In this document: positions 48,422-57,226 of the stretch, in pieces
Layout of the letters: the number at the start of each line of letters is the position of its first letter
Position numbering within the stretch: the first letter of the stretch is position 1
Origin: Candidatus Rokuibacteriota bacterium
Lineage (GTDB): Bacteria; Methylomirabilota; Methylomirabilia; Rokubacteriales; CSP1-6
Direction: 5' to 3'
Assembly: GCA_030647435.1 (NCBI GenBank)
Contig: JAUSJX010000107.1
Span: forward strand, 1-64,000
Length of the DNA: 64,000 nucleotides
Notes under the pieces: generated by a model
Seen by the model: the letters and a program-made list of their open reading frames with translations, nothing else
Databases searched by the model: none
What the model was told of the DNA's origin: nothing
Position numbers and translations under genes: made by a program

Positions 48422-50019
48422 TGCCCCAAATAGGTTACGCGCACCGCCAGGCGCCGATGGCGAGGGACGGCATGGTCGCCTCGTGCCACCCGCTCGCCTC
48501 GCTGGCGGGAGTGGAGATCCTCAAGTCAGGCGGCAACGTGGCGGACGCCGCCATCGCCACCAATGCCGTGCTGAGCGTGACGCAACCCAACTTCTGCGGC
48601 GTGGGCGGCGACTTCTTCTGCCTCTACTACGAAACCGAGAGTCGGCGAGTCCATTTCCTGAACGGCGCGGGGCGCTCGGGCTCGCGCGCGGGCCTCGAGG
48701 AGCTCGGGCGCCGCGGGCTCGCCGCCGTCCCGTTGATCGGCCCCGGCGCGGTGTCGGTGCCGGGCGCGACGCGGGCGTGGTCCATGCTCCTCGAGCGTTT
48801 CGGCACGCGCCCGCTCAAGAGCCTCTTGGTACCCGCCATCCACTACGCCGCCGACGGCTTTCCGCTGACGGACATCGTCAGCCAGGCCATCCGCGAGCGC
48901 GCCCCACTGATCGACGACGCCGAGTGGCGCCGCATCTTCATCCCGGGCGGCGGCTTCGCCGAGCCGGGCGATATTTTTCGCCAGCCCGACCTCGCGCGCA
49001 CGCTGACCGAGCTGGGGGAGAACCCCGACCTCTTCTACCGCGGCCGGGTCGGGCAGGCGATCGCGAAGCGCCTGGAACGCGACGGCTTCCTCACTGCGGA
49101 TGATCTAGCCGGGCACACGGGCGCGTGGGGCGAGCCCATCAGCACCACCTATCGCGGCTACACGGTGTGGGAGACGCCGCCGCCGACGCAGGGCATCGCC
49201 ACGCTCATGACCCTCAACCTCCTCGAGGGTTTCGACGTGACGGCGCACCCGATCCACTCCGTCGAGCACCTCCATCTGCTCCTCGAGATGACCAAGCTCG
49301 CCTACGCCGACCGCGATCGCTGGGTGGCCGATCCGGCCACGTCGCGCCTGCCCGTTCTATCCCTGCTCGACAAGGCCTATGCCGCGCGCAGGCGCGCCGC
49401 CTTCGACCCGGACAAGGCCCAGCGCTACGAGCCGGGCGAGGTCGACGGGGATACGACCGGCTTCGTGGTTGCCGACGGGCGCGGCAACGTCCTCTCGGTG
49501 ATCCAGAGCCTCTACAAGGGTTTCGGCTCCGGCGTAGTGCCGCCCGGCACCGGTGTCGTGCTCCAGAACCGCGGCGCCTACTTCAATACGAATCCCGAGC
49601 ACCCGAACTGCTTCGGGCCTCGCAAGCATCCCTTCCACACGCTCATCGCCTGCATCGTGACGCGCGGGGAGCGGCCGGTGCTGGGGCTCGCCAACATGGG
49701 GGGCGACGGGCAGGCGATGTTCCACACTCAGATCCTCACCAACGCGCTCGACTACGGCATGGAGATCCAGGAGGCGATCGAGCGGCCGCGCTTCTTCATG
49801 GGACGCATCAATCCGGGCGACGCCCCCGACTTGGTGCGGCTGGAGAGCCGCGTCCCCGTGCCCGTGCGCGAAGAGCTGATGCGCCGCGGGCACAACATCC
49901 TGCCCGTGTCCGACTGGTTTACCTCGGAGGGGCACGCCCACGCCGTGGCCGTCTTGAAGGACGGCGTCCTTCGGGGCGGCGCAGACCCGCGCGGAGACGG
50001 CGCGGCTGTGGGATATTGA
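48421..50019 (+). CDS. ggt: Gamma-glutamyltransferase (Ntn hydrolase)
   Basis: 532 residues, proenzyme of the GGT family. The autocleavage site and nucleophile threonine are in GDTTGFVVAD (about residue 346); upstream are VADAAIATNAVLSVTQPN, GVGGDFFCLYY and PGAVSVPGATRAW, downstream GFGSGVVPPGTGVVLQNRG and MGGDGQAMFHTQI. No signal peptide is seen, so unlike E. coli Ggt it is probably cytosolic, as in acyl-hydrolase members such as cephalosporin acylase-like forms. It transfers or hydrolyses gamma-glutamyl groups, for instance from glutathione. Coupled to the HypE-like gene by a TGATG overlap. Confidence 0.92.
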   Translation: MPQIGYAHRQAPMARDGMVASCHPLASLAGVEILKSGGNVADAAIATNAVLSVTQPNFCGVGGDFFCLYYETESRRVHFLNGAGRSGSRAGLEELGRRGLAAVPLIGPGAVSVPGATRAWSMLLERFGTRPLKSLLVPAIHYAADGFPLTDIVSQAIRERAPLIDDAEWRRIFIPGGGFAEPGDIFRQPDLARTLTELGENPDLFYRGRVGQAIAKRLERDGFLTADDLAGHTGAWGEPISTTYRGYTVWETPPPTQGIATLMTLNLLEGFDVTAHPIHSVEHLHLLLEMTKLAYADRDRWVADPATSRLPVLSLLDKAYAARRRAAFDPDKAQRYEPGEVDGDTTGFVVADGRGNVLSVIQSLYKGFGSGVVPPGTGVVLQNRGAYFNTNPEHPNCFGPRKHPFHTLIACIVTRGERPVLGLANMGGDGQAMFHTQILTNALDYGMEIQEAIERPRFFMGRINPGDAPDLVRLESRVPVPVREELMRRGHNILPVSDWFTSEGHAHAVAVLKDGVLRGGADPRGDGAAVGY

Positions 50020-50023
50020 AGGT

Positions 50024-50602
50024 ATGCGAGCTATCCGATTGATCGCGGTGGTTCTGGCGTTGGCGCTGGCCCTGCCGGCAGCGGCAGGGGCGGCCAGCTG
50101 GGGAGGCATCGAGCCCGGCGACACCACGCTCGAGCAGGTGCGTGAGCGCTACGGCGCGCCGTCCAAGGAAACCAAGCAGAAGATCGAGAGCTACGACACC
50201 ATGACCTGGATCTACGAGGGCCCCAAGGCGCCGGGAGGCATCAAACGGATGGTGGTGGAGTTCGGCATCCTCAAGCCCGACGGCTTCAAGCCGAATGTTG
50301 TTCGCGTCTTCGTCCTCGAGCCCAGGCCGAGCATCTTCGCCGTCCAGACCGTGATCGACGGCTGGGGGCTGCCGTCGGCGGCCGGTGATCAGAGCGGCTT
50401 TCCCACGATGCTCTACGAGGCGGGACTTCTCGTCGTCTTCGACAAGCGGACCCTCTGGGCGGAATCCATGACCTTCACGCTGCCTCAGCCCCTGCTGCAG
50501 GCCCCCGCGGCCGGCGCCGCGCCCGCTCCGGCTCCCGCTCCACCAAAGGCGCCCACGACGCCCAAGCCCGGCTCGACGTCGCCCGCCGGCCCGCGTCCGT
50601 AG
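50024..50602 (+). CDS. Secreted protein of unknown function with Pro/Ala-rich tail
   Basis: 192 residues. Signal peptide (LIAVVLALALALPAAAGAA), then a compact domain that begins WGGIEPGDTTLEQVRERYG, a pattern seen in small outer-membrane-assembly-like (SmpA/BamE-type) proteins, and continues KIESYDTMTWIYEG. The last 40 residues are Pro/Ala/Thr-rich low complexity. The BamE-like opening is suggestive only. It follows ggt by four bases and is followed four bases later by the DUF4392 gene, so it is part of the same operon. Confidence 0.7.
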   Translation: MRAIRLIAVVLALALALPAAAGAASWGGIEPGDTTLEQVRERYGAPSKETKQKIESYDTMTWIYEGPKAPGGIKRMVVEFGILKPDGFKPNVVRVFVLEPRPSIFAVQTVIDGWGLPSAAGDQSGFPTMLYEAGLLVVFDKRTLWAESMTFTLPQPLLQAPAAGAAPAPAPAPPKAPTTPKPGSTSPAGPRP

Positions 50603-50605
50603 CGG

Positions 50606-51469
50606 ATGGTCGATCACCTCCTCGCCTTCGACCCGGGCGGCCGGGGGATTGCGCGTTTCTTCGTGCCGGGCGGCGCGGCTCGCGCGGCGCGCGCGCTCCG
50701 GCGCGCGAAGCGCGTGCTTCTCACCACCGGTTTCTCCCTTGGCCCAGGACTGCCCGAGACCGACGGCCCGCCGGGCACGGCCTCGCTGGGCAGGGCGCTC
50801 CGCGCGCTCGGCGCCGAGGTGACCTACATCACCGACGCCGCGTCCCTTCCACCCCTCCAGGCCGCTCTCAGCGTGCTCGGCGAGCCGCCCCGGATCCTGA
50901 CCTTCCACGCGGGCGGCGACGCCGCGCTCACGGCGCGGCGGCTCTTGGCCGAGCACGCGCCGACCCACCTCGTCGCCATCGAGCGCCCGGGGCGCACGCG
51001 CGGCGGCCTATACCTGAGCATGCGCGGCGAGTCCGTCGGCGAGTGGAACGGGCCGCTCGACGCGCTCTTTCTCGAAGCCCCGCGGCGGGTGGTCACGGTC
51101 GGCGTCGGCGACGGAGGCAACGAGATCGGCATGGGCGCCCTGCACGCGCGTCTGCGGCGCGCGGGAGCGCGGATCAGGAAGGTCGCCTCGGTCGTCCCCG
51201 CGCGGTACGTGGTCGCCGCCGGCGTGTCGAACTGGGGCGCGTACGGTATCGTCGTCGAGCTGGCGCGTCTCTCGAAGCGCCCCTTGCTCCATACCGCGGA
51301 CGAAGAGCGGCGCATGGTCCGCGCCTGTGTCGCGGCGGGCGCCGTGGACGGGATCACGCGCAAGCGTGAGGCGACCGTGGACGCGCTCCCTTTGGAGGCG
51401 CATGCGGGCATGGTAGAGTTGTTGCGTCTGATCCAGGATTCGTCACCCCACGGAGGCAAGACCCGATGA
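50606..51469 (+). CDS. DUF4392 protein, D-glutamate cyclase-like
   Basis: 287 residues. DUF4392 features: RGIARFFVPGGAARAARAL, the LLTTGFSL segment followed by a TDGPPGTASLGRAL stretch, VTVGVGDGGNEIGMG with its acidic cluster, and VVAAGVSNWGAYGI. This is the domain of mammalian D-glutamate cyclase (C14orf159/DGLUCY), which turns D-glutamate to 5-oxo-D-proline. Bacterial members are little studied. Placed directly after gamma-glutamyltransferase and before a glutamate-semialdehyde-type aminotransferase, a role in glutamate/5-oxoproline metabolism is plausible. It overlaps the aminotransferase start by four bases (ATGA). Confidence 0.8.
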   Translation: MVDHLLAFDPGGRGIARFFVPGGAARAARALRRAKRVLLTTGFSLGPGLPETDGPPGTASLGRALRALGAEVTYITDAASLPPLQAALSVLGEPPRILTFHAGGDAALTARRLLAEHAPTHLVAIERPGRTRGGLYLSMRGESVGEWNGPLDALFLEAPRRVVTVGVGDGGNEIGMGALHARLRRAGARIRKVASVVPARYVVAAGVSNWGAYGIVVELARLSKRPLLHTADEERRMVRACVAAGAVDGITRKREATVDALPLEAHAGMVELLRLIQDSSPHGGKTR

Positions 51470-52809
51470 CCCAGCCCGCGAAGCCGTCCAAGATCTTCGA
51501 CACTTACCGTGCCATGCATCCGAAGTCGGCGGCGCTCTACGAGCGGGCGCGCGGCGTGATCGCCGGCGGCATCACCCACGACGGCCGGCACCTCAAGCCC
51601 TTCCCGGTCTACGTCGACCGCGCCCTGGGCTCCCGCAAGTGGGACGTGGACGGCCACGAATACGTGGACTACTGGATGGGCCACGGCGCGCTCTTCCTGG
51701 GGCACTGCCACCCGGCGGTCGTCAAGGCCATCCAGGAGCAGGCCCCGCGCGGCACGCACTTCGGCGCCTGCCACGAGCTGGAAGTGCGCTGGGCCGAGCT
51801 GGTCTGCAGGCTCGTCCCCTCGGCCGAGATGGTGCGCTTCACCATGTCGGGCACGGAGGCGACGCATCTGGCGCTCCGCATCGCGCGCGCCTACACGGGG
51901 CATCCGAAGGTGGTGAAGTTCCACGGCCACTTCCACGGCTGGCACGACGGCGTCGTCGCCGCGGTCAACCCGCCCTTCGACGTGCCGATGTCCGCGGGCG
52001 TGCCCTCGCAGATCCTCGACCAGCTCCTGCTCTGCCCGCCCAACGACATCAAGGTGGTGGACGGGCTGCTCCAGCGCGGCGACGTCGCGGCGGTGATCCT
52101 CGAGCCCGCGGGCGGGCAGTCCGGCACCACGCCGACCATCCCGGGCTACCTCCAGGAACTGCGCGCGCTGACCGAGCGCCATAACGTCGTGCTGATCTTC
52201 GACGAGGTCATCACGGGCTTCCGCTATGCGCCCGGCGGCGCCCAGCAGTACTTCGGCGTCACGCCTGACCTGACGACGCTGGCGAAGATCGTCGCCGGCG
52301 GCCTGCCCGGCGCCGTCGTCTGCGGCAAGAAGCCGCTCATGGCGACCATGGCCCACCGCGGCGACCCCGTCTGGGACCGGGCCGAGCGCGTGGCGCAGAA
52401 CGGCACCTTCAACTCCAACCCCGTCTGCGCCGCCGCCGCCATCGCCACGCTCGAGCTGGTGCAGGACGGCGAGCTGCACGCGCGCGCGAACAAGGTGGCC
52501 GACGAGCTGCGCTCGGGCATCGCGGAGGTGATGAAGCGCGTGGGCGCGCCGGGCACCTGCTTCGGCGAATCGTCCATCTTCCACGTGTCCTTCGAGGGGC
52601 GGCCCGGGCTCGCCGGCTTCGACAGGCCGCGGCGCGGCGACCTCTACCAGATGCTCCGCTGCGCCCTGCTCAACAACGGCGTGGACTGCTCGAGCTACCA
52701 CGGCTGGCTCTCCGCCGTGCACTCGGACGTGGACGTGGCGCGCACGCTCGCGGCCTACGAGAAGGCGTTGTCGGCGATGGCCGCCGACGGAGCCTTCAAA
52801 GGCGCCTGA
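51466..52809 (+). CDS. Class III PLP aminotransferase, glutamate-1-semialdehyde aminomutase-like
   Basis: 447 residues with the class III fold: GGITHDGRHLKPFPVYVDRA near residue 30, GHCHPAVVKAIQEQ, MSGTEATHLALRIARAYTG, FHGHFHGWHDG, the PLP-contact Asp in VLIFDEVITGFRYAPGGAQ and the Schiff-base lysine in LTTLAKIVAGGLPGAVVCG. It is closest in look to glutamate-1-semialdehyde 2,1-aminomutases and their relatives that are not part of heme synthesis. As no hem genes are near, a catabolic transaminase or mutase is more likely. The gene is coupled to the DUF4392 gene by a four-base overlap. Confidence 0.88.
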   Translation: MTQPAKPSKIFDTYRAMHPKSAALYERARGVIAGGITHDGRHLKPFPVYVDRALGSRKWDVDGHEYVDYWMGHGALFLGHCHPAVVKAIQEQAPRGTHFGACHELEVRWAELVCRLVPSAEMVRFTMSGTEATHLALRIARAYTGHPKVVKFHGHFHGWHDGVVAAVNPPFDVPMSAGVPSQILDQLLLCPPNDIKVVDGLLQRGDVAAVILEPAGGQSGTTPTIPGYLQELRALTERHNVVLIFDEVITGFRYAPGGAQQYFGVTPDLTTLAKIVAGGLPGAVVCGKKPLMATMAHRGDPVWDRAERVAQNGTFNSNPVCAAAAIATLELVQDGELHARANKVADELRSGIAEVMKRVGAPGTCFGESSIFHVSFEGRPGLAGFDRPRRGDLYQMLRCALLNNGVDCSSYHGWLSAVHSDVDVARTLAAYEKALSAMAADGAFKGA

Positions 52810-52823
52810 TCCCTCTCCTTGAT

Positions 52824-52876
52824 CCCTCTCCCCCGTCTCGGGGGAGAGGGCAGGGTGAGGGGGTAGGGTGAGGGGG
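52824..52876. repeat. CCCTCTCCCC-type palindrome after the aminotransferase gene
   Basis: CCCTCTCCCCCG pairs with CGGGGGAGAGGG, followed by two AGGGTGAGGGGG units in tandem. It lies in the 69-base gap before the next gene. Confidence 0.85.
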
Positions 52877-52878
52877 CG

Positions 52879-53205
52879 ATGCCTCTCAGCGAAGCCGACC
52901 GCCGCGCCAAGCTCCAGGAGATCCAGGACCTGGCGCAGGGCTCCGAGGAGTTCGAGGGCGGCGCCACCTTCGAGGACGACATGGACGCCCTGGTCGTCGG
53001 CGACTGGGCCTTCTTCGCCATCGACGAGATCGGCGACCTCGCGCTGTCCTTCCACCTCGACGCCCACCCGCTCGCCGTCGCGCGCCTGACCCGCTTTCTC
53101 GTCCAGCACGAGGTGCCCTTCGTGCTGACCGAATCGTTCACCATCGACGAGGACGACCAGATCGTCTTCGAGTCCGACACCGGCGCCGACCTCCCCGACA
53201 AATAG
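52879..53205 (+). CDS. Small acidic cytosolic protein of unknown function
   Basis: 108 residues, strongly acidic (EEFEGGATFEDDMDAL, FTIDEDDQIVFESD), no signal peptide or membrane segment. A central region ALSFHLDAHPLAVARLTRFLVQHE suggests two helices. No family is recognised. It begins two bases after a palindromic repeat and has no clear ribosome binding site beyond the purine-rich repeat end GAGGGGGCG, so the repeat itself may supply the ribosome binding site. Confidence 0.65.
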   Translation: MPLSEADRRAKLQEIQDLAQGSEEFEGGATFEDDMDALVVGDWAFFAIDEIGDLALSFHLDAHPLAVARLTRFLVQHEVPFVLTESFTIDEDDQIVFESDTGADLPDK

Positions 53206-53228
53206 AATGTCCCTCTCTGGCCACTAGT

Positions 53229-53335
53229 CCCCCTCTCCCCCACGAGGGCGATGTCCCCGATTTCCCTCTCCCCCACAAGGATGAGGTCTCAATTTTCCCT
53301 CTCCCCCATCGGGGGAGAGGGCAGGGTGAGGGGGC
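53229..53335. repeat. Cluster of three CCCTCTCCCC-type repeat copies, the last a full palindrome
   Basis: Partial copies begin at about 53230 and 53263 (left arm only, each with a short loop remnant) and a full hairpin with the AGGGTGAGGGGG extension at 53297-53335. It lies just upstream of the tRNA-Phe promoter. Confidence 0.85.
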
Positions 53336-53354
53336 AGATTGAGGGGCCGTCTCG

Positions 53355-53383
53355 TGGACAGAGCCCGCCCCTTCTGGTATCCT
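53355..53383 (+). promoter_or_regulatory. Promoter of the tRNA-Phe gene
   Basis: TGGACA (53355-53360), a 17-bp spacer and TATCCT (53378-53383), 14 bases before the mature tRNA 5' end: a good sigma-70 promoter in the expected place. Confidence 0.6.
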
Positions 53384-53397
53384 CGCTACTTCGTGGT

Positions 53398-53451
<54 letters not shown>

Positions 53452-53473
<22 letters not shown>

Positions 53474-53571
53474 TTCTTTTCAACAGGTTGCCCGCTTCGA
53501 AATTCTCCCTGGATTGAGTTTGTGCCCAGATTTGTGCCCAAGTCAGGCACACTCCAGCACATTCCAGCTAT
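53452..53571 (-). pseudogene. 3' remnant of a tyrosine-recombinase-like gene overlapping the tRNA end (copy 1)
   Basis: On the minus strand a frame ends with LGTNLGTNS and then NGGQGRD, terminating in the tRNA 3' half. Copy 3 (57999-58150) ends the same way. This arrangement, a gene tail running into the att site, is typical of integrases that use tRNA sites; no catalytic part of the gene remains. The identification as integrase is by position, not by motif. Confidence 0.5.
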
Positions 53572-53711
53572 GCATCCCGAACCCTAGAGGATGCGTTCAA
53601 TGCCGATCGCAGCCCGGGCCGACGGCGGCTTCACCTTGTGAACTTCGTCAAGGAAGAATACTCTGCCTACGAGGTCGCAGGTGACCTTCGTCGCGAGCCT
53701 GGGCACGCCGA
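53572..53711. other. Non-coding island start
   Basis: About 140 bases between the integrase remnant and the end of the kinase gene. No gene or clear regulatory site recognised. Confidence 0.5.
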
Positions 53712-55838
53712 TCAACCCCTATGCGATGACGTGAGCGCGCTCTCGACGAAGGAATCGGGCGTCAAGACGCCGGCCACCAGGTTTTGCAGGTCGACCGGAG
53801 CGAACGGCTTCGACAGGACGAAGCGCACGCCGGAGCGCAGCGTCTCTTCCGGGTCCAGCCTGTCCCCCCAGCCCGTGACGAACCCGAGAGGAATCCGAGG
53901 GAAGCGGCGACGGCATACGGCAGCCACATCCCAGCCCGACATTCCCGGCATGGAGACGTCGGTCAGGATGACGTCCACTCCCGCGCCGTCGCAGCAGGCC
54001 AATCCCTCTTCCCCGCTGGCCGCCTCGAGGACGGTGTGGCCAAAGGATGTCAGCATGTCCCGGAGCACGCATCGAATCTCAAGCTCGTCGTCGATGACCA
54101 GCACGCGGGCCGTGCGGACGGGCCGCAGCACCGACGCCGGAGCCTCTGCCGCCGGTTCCTCTGCCGCCGGTTCCTCCTTGCTGACCGGCAGGCGGACCAC
54201 GAAGGTGCTGCCCACGCCCAGGCTGCTTTCGATGTCGATCGTGCCCCCGTGCCGCTTGACGATGCCCCAGGAGACCGACAGGCCGAGCCCGGTTCCACGG
54301 GAGCCCTTGGTCGTGAAGAATGGCTCCAGCACCCGCCACCGAATCTCGTCCGACATGCCGCAGCCCGTGTCCTGCGCGGCTATCGTCACTGTGTCCATGT
54401 CGCTCGAGACCCGGAAGATGAACCGGCCTCCCCCGGGCATGGCGTCGAGCCCGTTGATCAGCAGGTTCATGAACACCTCGCGCAGCTCCGCGGAGATCCC
54501 CGCTACGGGAGGAACCGGTCGGCCTTCGATCAGCACCTCGTAGACGATATTGCGGCTCTGCGCTTCGTCCTTCCAGCGTCCCCGCGTCAGCTCGATGACG
54601 TCCCGCAACAGTTCCGGAACCTCCACTCGCCCGGCAGGGCGCGTTTGGCGCGTCCGCGTGAACTCCTGAATCCGCCGAATGGTCTGGGCCCCGTCCCAGG
54701 CTGCCTGTCGAATGACCTTGACATTCCGGCAGATCTCCGGCTCCTGGACTTTGGCGAGCAAGACCTCCGCGCGTCCGACCACCACGGCCAGGAGATTGTT
54801 GAAGTCATGCGCGACGCCCGCCGCCATCTCGCCGAGCGCGCTCAGGCGCTCCGTCTGCACCAGTTGCTGCTGCTGTGTCTCGATCTCCTGCAGGGCGACT
54901 CGAAGCTCCTCGAGCAGCTGCGCGTTCTGGATCGCCACCCCCGCCTGAGAGGCCAGGGAAGCGGCGAGGTTGCGATAGCGCTCCGGGAAGGGCATGACCT
55001 CGTCATGCAGGGCTTCCGGCCGCGCCAGAGGCCGTCCGGGAACGCGCTTGCAATTGATCAGCTGCAGCACCCCGATGATCTCGCCGGCCGGAGTCTTCAT
55101 CGGCACCACGAGCATCGACGTCGTCCGGTAGCCTATCCCCGCATCGACCTCGTTATTGATGCGGTAGGGGGATTTCGGAGGCAGGGCGTACGCGTCGTCG
55201 ATCCGCAGGATCTCGCCCGACAGCGCAACATAGCCGGCGGCGCTCGTCGAGCTGATCGGCAGTATCCATTCACTGAGCGCCACACGCACGCTGTCGTTCT
55301 GAGCCAGCTTGAATCGCAGATGCTGCCCGCCGTCCGGAGTCTTCTCGACCACGTACAGCGAGCCGGCGTCGCTGCGGGTGATCTCCCGCCCCTTGGTCAG
55401 AATGAGCTCGAGGAGCGCGTCGAGATTGCGCTCGGCCGAAAGGCTTATCCCGATCGTGCTGAGCTCCTCGAGCTGCGTGCTCGTCTCGCGCGTCTCGGCC
55501 CTGACACACGCCTCCTCGCACGCGGCACGGAGCACCGCCGCGAGGGTGGACGGCTGGACCGATGGACTGAGATACGCGTAGCACGGGTGGCCCGGAACCC
55601 CATCGGAGACGCCGTCATTGACCAGCGCCACCACCGGCAATCCCGCGCGCTGCGCGACCGTCATCGCGGCAATGCCCGAATCGCCGCCGGGCAGATGGAC
55701 GACCAGGACGCCGTGCGACCCCGAGCAGGCGACCGGCGACAAGTCGGTGGCGGGCCGAAGCTCGAGATCTTCGGGGAGATGCTCGAGCAGCGCGACGATC
55801 TCCGAACCAGGGACGTACCAGACGGGATGCCGGGACAT
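53712..55838 (-). CDS. Hybrid sensor histidine kinase with GAF sensor and C-terminal receiver
   Basis: 708 residues, no membrane helices, so a cytosolic sensor. Residues about 1-105 resemble a degenerate receiver-like domain (VLVVHLPGGDSGIAAM). A GAF domain follows at about 130-310 (NLDALLELILTKGREITRSD, MLVVPMKTPAGEIIGVLQL), then a coiled coil and a phospho-acceptor helix SALGEMAAGVAHDFNNLLAVV with the H-D-F-N-N box of HisKA group kinases. The ATPase has NGLDAMPGGG (N box), DTGCGM (G1) and GTGLGLSV (G2). A receiver domain ends the protein with VIDDELEIRC and phospho-acceptor Asp in VILTDVSMPGMSG. The FecR-domain gene lies 20 bases upstream on the same strand, so they are cotranscribed cargo of the island. 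Confidence 0.93.
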   Translation of the reverse strand: MSRHPVWYVPGSEIVALLEHLPEDLELRPATDLSPVACSGSHGVLVVHLPGGDSGIAAMTVAQRAGLPVVALVNDGVSDGVPGHPCYAYLSPSVQPSTLAAVLRAACEEACVRAETRETSTQLEELSTIGISLSAERNLDALLELILTKGREITRSDAGSLYVVEKTPDGGQHLRFKLAQNDSVRVALSEWILPISSTSAAGYVALSGEILRIDDAYALPPKSPYRINNEVDAGIGYRTTSMLVVPMKTPAGEIIGVLQLINCKRVPGRPLARPEALHDEVMPFPERYRNLAASLASQAGVAIQNAQLLEELRVALQEIETQQQQLVQTERLSALGEMAAGVAHDFNNLLAVVVGRAEVLLAKVQEPEICRNVKVIRQAAWDGAQTIRRIQEFTRTRQTRPAGRVEVPELLRDVIELTRGRWKDEAQSRNIVYEVLIEGRPVPPVAGISAELREVFMNLLINGLDAMPGGGRFIFRVSSDMDTVTIAAQDTGCGMSDEIRWRVLEPFFTTKGSRGTGLGLSVSWGIVKRHGGTIDIESSLGVGSTFVVRLPVSKEEPAAEEPAAEAPASVLRPVRTARVLVIDDELEIRCVLRDMLTSFGHTVLEAASGEEGLACCDGAGVDVILTDVSMPGMSGWDVAAVCRRRFPRIPLGFVTGWGDRLDPEETLRSGVRFVLSKPFAPVDLQNLVAGVLTPDSFVESALTSSHRG

Positions 55839-55858
55839 TGGACTGCGGGCGCTCGGCC

Positions 55859-56962
55859 CTACTTCCCCTTCTTCTTCAGGACAGACGGTACGATAGTCGC
55901 GAGACCGCTGCCCGCCGTGCCAGGGCCAGCGCCGAAAGAGCGGCCATTGCCGACTCCCGAACCTGATGCGAAACCCCTTCCGCCGGCGTTCTTGTTCCCG
56001 CCGCCATTGCTCGAGCCACCACCATCGCCACCGCCGTTGCTTCCACTATTGCCGCCGCCACGACCCGCTCCGGAACCGCCCACGCCTACCGCACCAACCC
56101 CGTCTCCCGCATCCGAGACAACATCGATGACCTCGCCCTCTCCCTCCGCCCGGGCCTGCGCGCGCTGTCCTTTACGACTCGACCCGCTACCCAGGACCCC
56201 CTCTACTATCGCAACGGCGAGAGCCCGCTGCCGGTCAACGAGCGCGGACTGGAACTTCTCGGGAAGCGCTGTCCGTGTCGGCTGATTGGCCTTCAGGTTT
56301 GCTGTGACGGCTGCCGCCGCCGCCGGAGAGAGCGGACGCACTGCCCCGAGCGTATTGCCGGACACCGTGACGGACTGAAGAGTCTCCAGCTGGACGGGCG
56401 CCGCTCCTGGGTTGCTTCGCAGGGACACGTCGAGCTTGCCGTGGAGCAGGTGCACATTGGTGGAAGTCCCGAGTCGATCTCCACCGGCGGAATCGGGGAC
56501 GATCTCGACCACCAGCACGGTCCCCCGGACCGCGGCCATCGCGTGCGGCGTGTGGACCTCGATGACTTCTCCCGGCCGCATCCGCTCCCGCACGACCGCG
56601 AGGCCGACCTTGCCCGACTGGAGATTCACCGTCGCGCGCCCGCCTTCTTCGGTCACGGTCAGCACCGAGAGCTCGCGCACCGTGAGCAGCGCCTTGCCGC
56701 CCATCAGGACGTGAACCAGCGAGTGTTCCTTGGTGGTGATCCGGTCCTGCGGAAAGACGTCATCGCGCTTCTTGAGAACCTGGTCTTGAGCCATGGCTGC
56801 CCGTGTCACGGTCGCCTCACCCACGAGGACACTCACGACACCGACACCCGACTGACCCTGCGCCCGGGCGTATCCCGGCGCGCCGACAACAAGCCCCGCT
56901 ATTGCCAACGTCTTGATCGCACGCCATGCGGCCACTGTTTTCTCCAATCTGGCCAAGGGCAC
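55859..56962 (-). CDS. Secreted FecR-domain protein with glycine-rich tail
   Basis: 367 residues from a GTG at 56962. A signal peptide (LAIAGLVVGAPGYARA) is followed by a FecR-type beta domain at about 40-200: VSVLVGEATVTRA, KKRDDVFPQDRITTKEHSLV, LTVRELSVLTVTEEGGR and HTPHAMAAVRGTVLVVEI. After an Ala-rich helix comes an 80-residue Gly/Ser/Asn-rich stretch and a basic end (KKKGK). Canonical FecR is an anti-sigma factor with a membrane helix; this one is soluble, periplasmic or surface-exposed, without ECF sigma partner. It is the first gene of a pair with the GAF histidine kinase. Confidence 0.88.
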   Translation of the reverse strand: MPLARLEKTVAAWRAIKTLAIAGLVVGAPGYARAQGQSGVGVVSVLVGEATVTRAAMAQDQVLKKRDDVFPQDRITTKEHSLVHVLMGGKALLTVRELSVLTVTEEGGRATVNLQSGKVGLAVVRERMRPGEVIEVHTPHAMAAVRGTVLVVEIVPDSAGGDRLGTSTNVHLLHGKLDVSLRSNPGAAPVQLETLQSVTVSGNTLGAVRPLSPAAAAAVTANLKANQPTRTALPEKFQSALVDRQRALAVAIVEGVLGSGSSRKGQRAQARAEGEGEVIDVVSDAGDGVGAVGVGGSGAGRGGGNSGSNGGGDGGGSSNGGGNKNAGGRGFASGSGVGNGRSFGAGPGTAGSGLATIVPSVLKKKGK

Positions 56963-57226
56963 TTGGCTCCGTCTCCGTGTCCATCTGGTGACTGTGCAGC
57001 TGTCACAGTGTTGAGTAGCAACGGAGGTGCCAAGGCGCTAGATGCCGTGCGACTCATTGAAAGAATTGGGCTGTTCTCAGGTTGACGGAGGTCTAGGGCA
57101 ACAACATGACAATCATGGGCATGGCATCCGCCGAGGATTGATGGGACCGCCCCCCCTGAAATCCGGGGCAGCCGCGAGGTTTGGATCAGGCAACCAGAGA
57201 GCCGGTGGAAGTGAGAACGGCGCTCC
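56963..57226. other. Upstream region of the FecR-kinase pair
   Basis: About 260 bases with somewhat lower GC and no convincing gene; presumably the promoter of the minus-strand pair. No specific operator recognised. Confidence 0.4.

Noticed and set aside
50824-53109. A 761-codon minus-strand frame opposite the DUF4392 and aminotransferase genes
   Set aside because: It is a shadow with no domain, and it crosses a palindromic repeat and three confident genes.
53229-53335. Possible CRISPR array (three spaced copies of a repeat)
   Set aside because: The units are irregular in length and spacing, lack unique spacers and are variants of a genome-wide palindrome; no cas genes are present.
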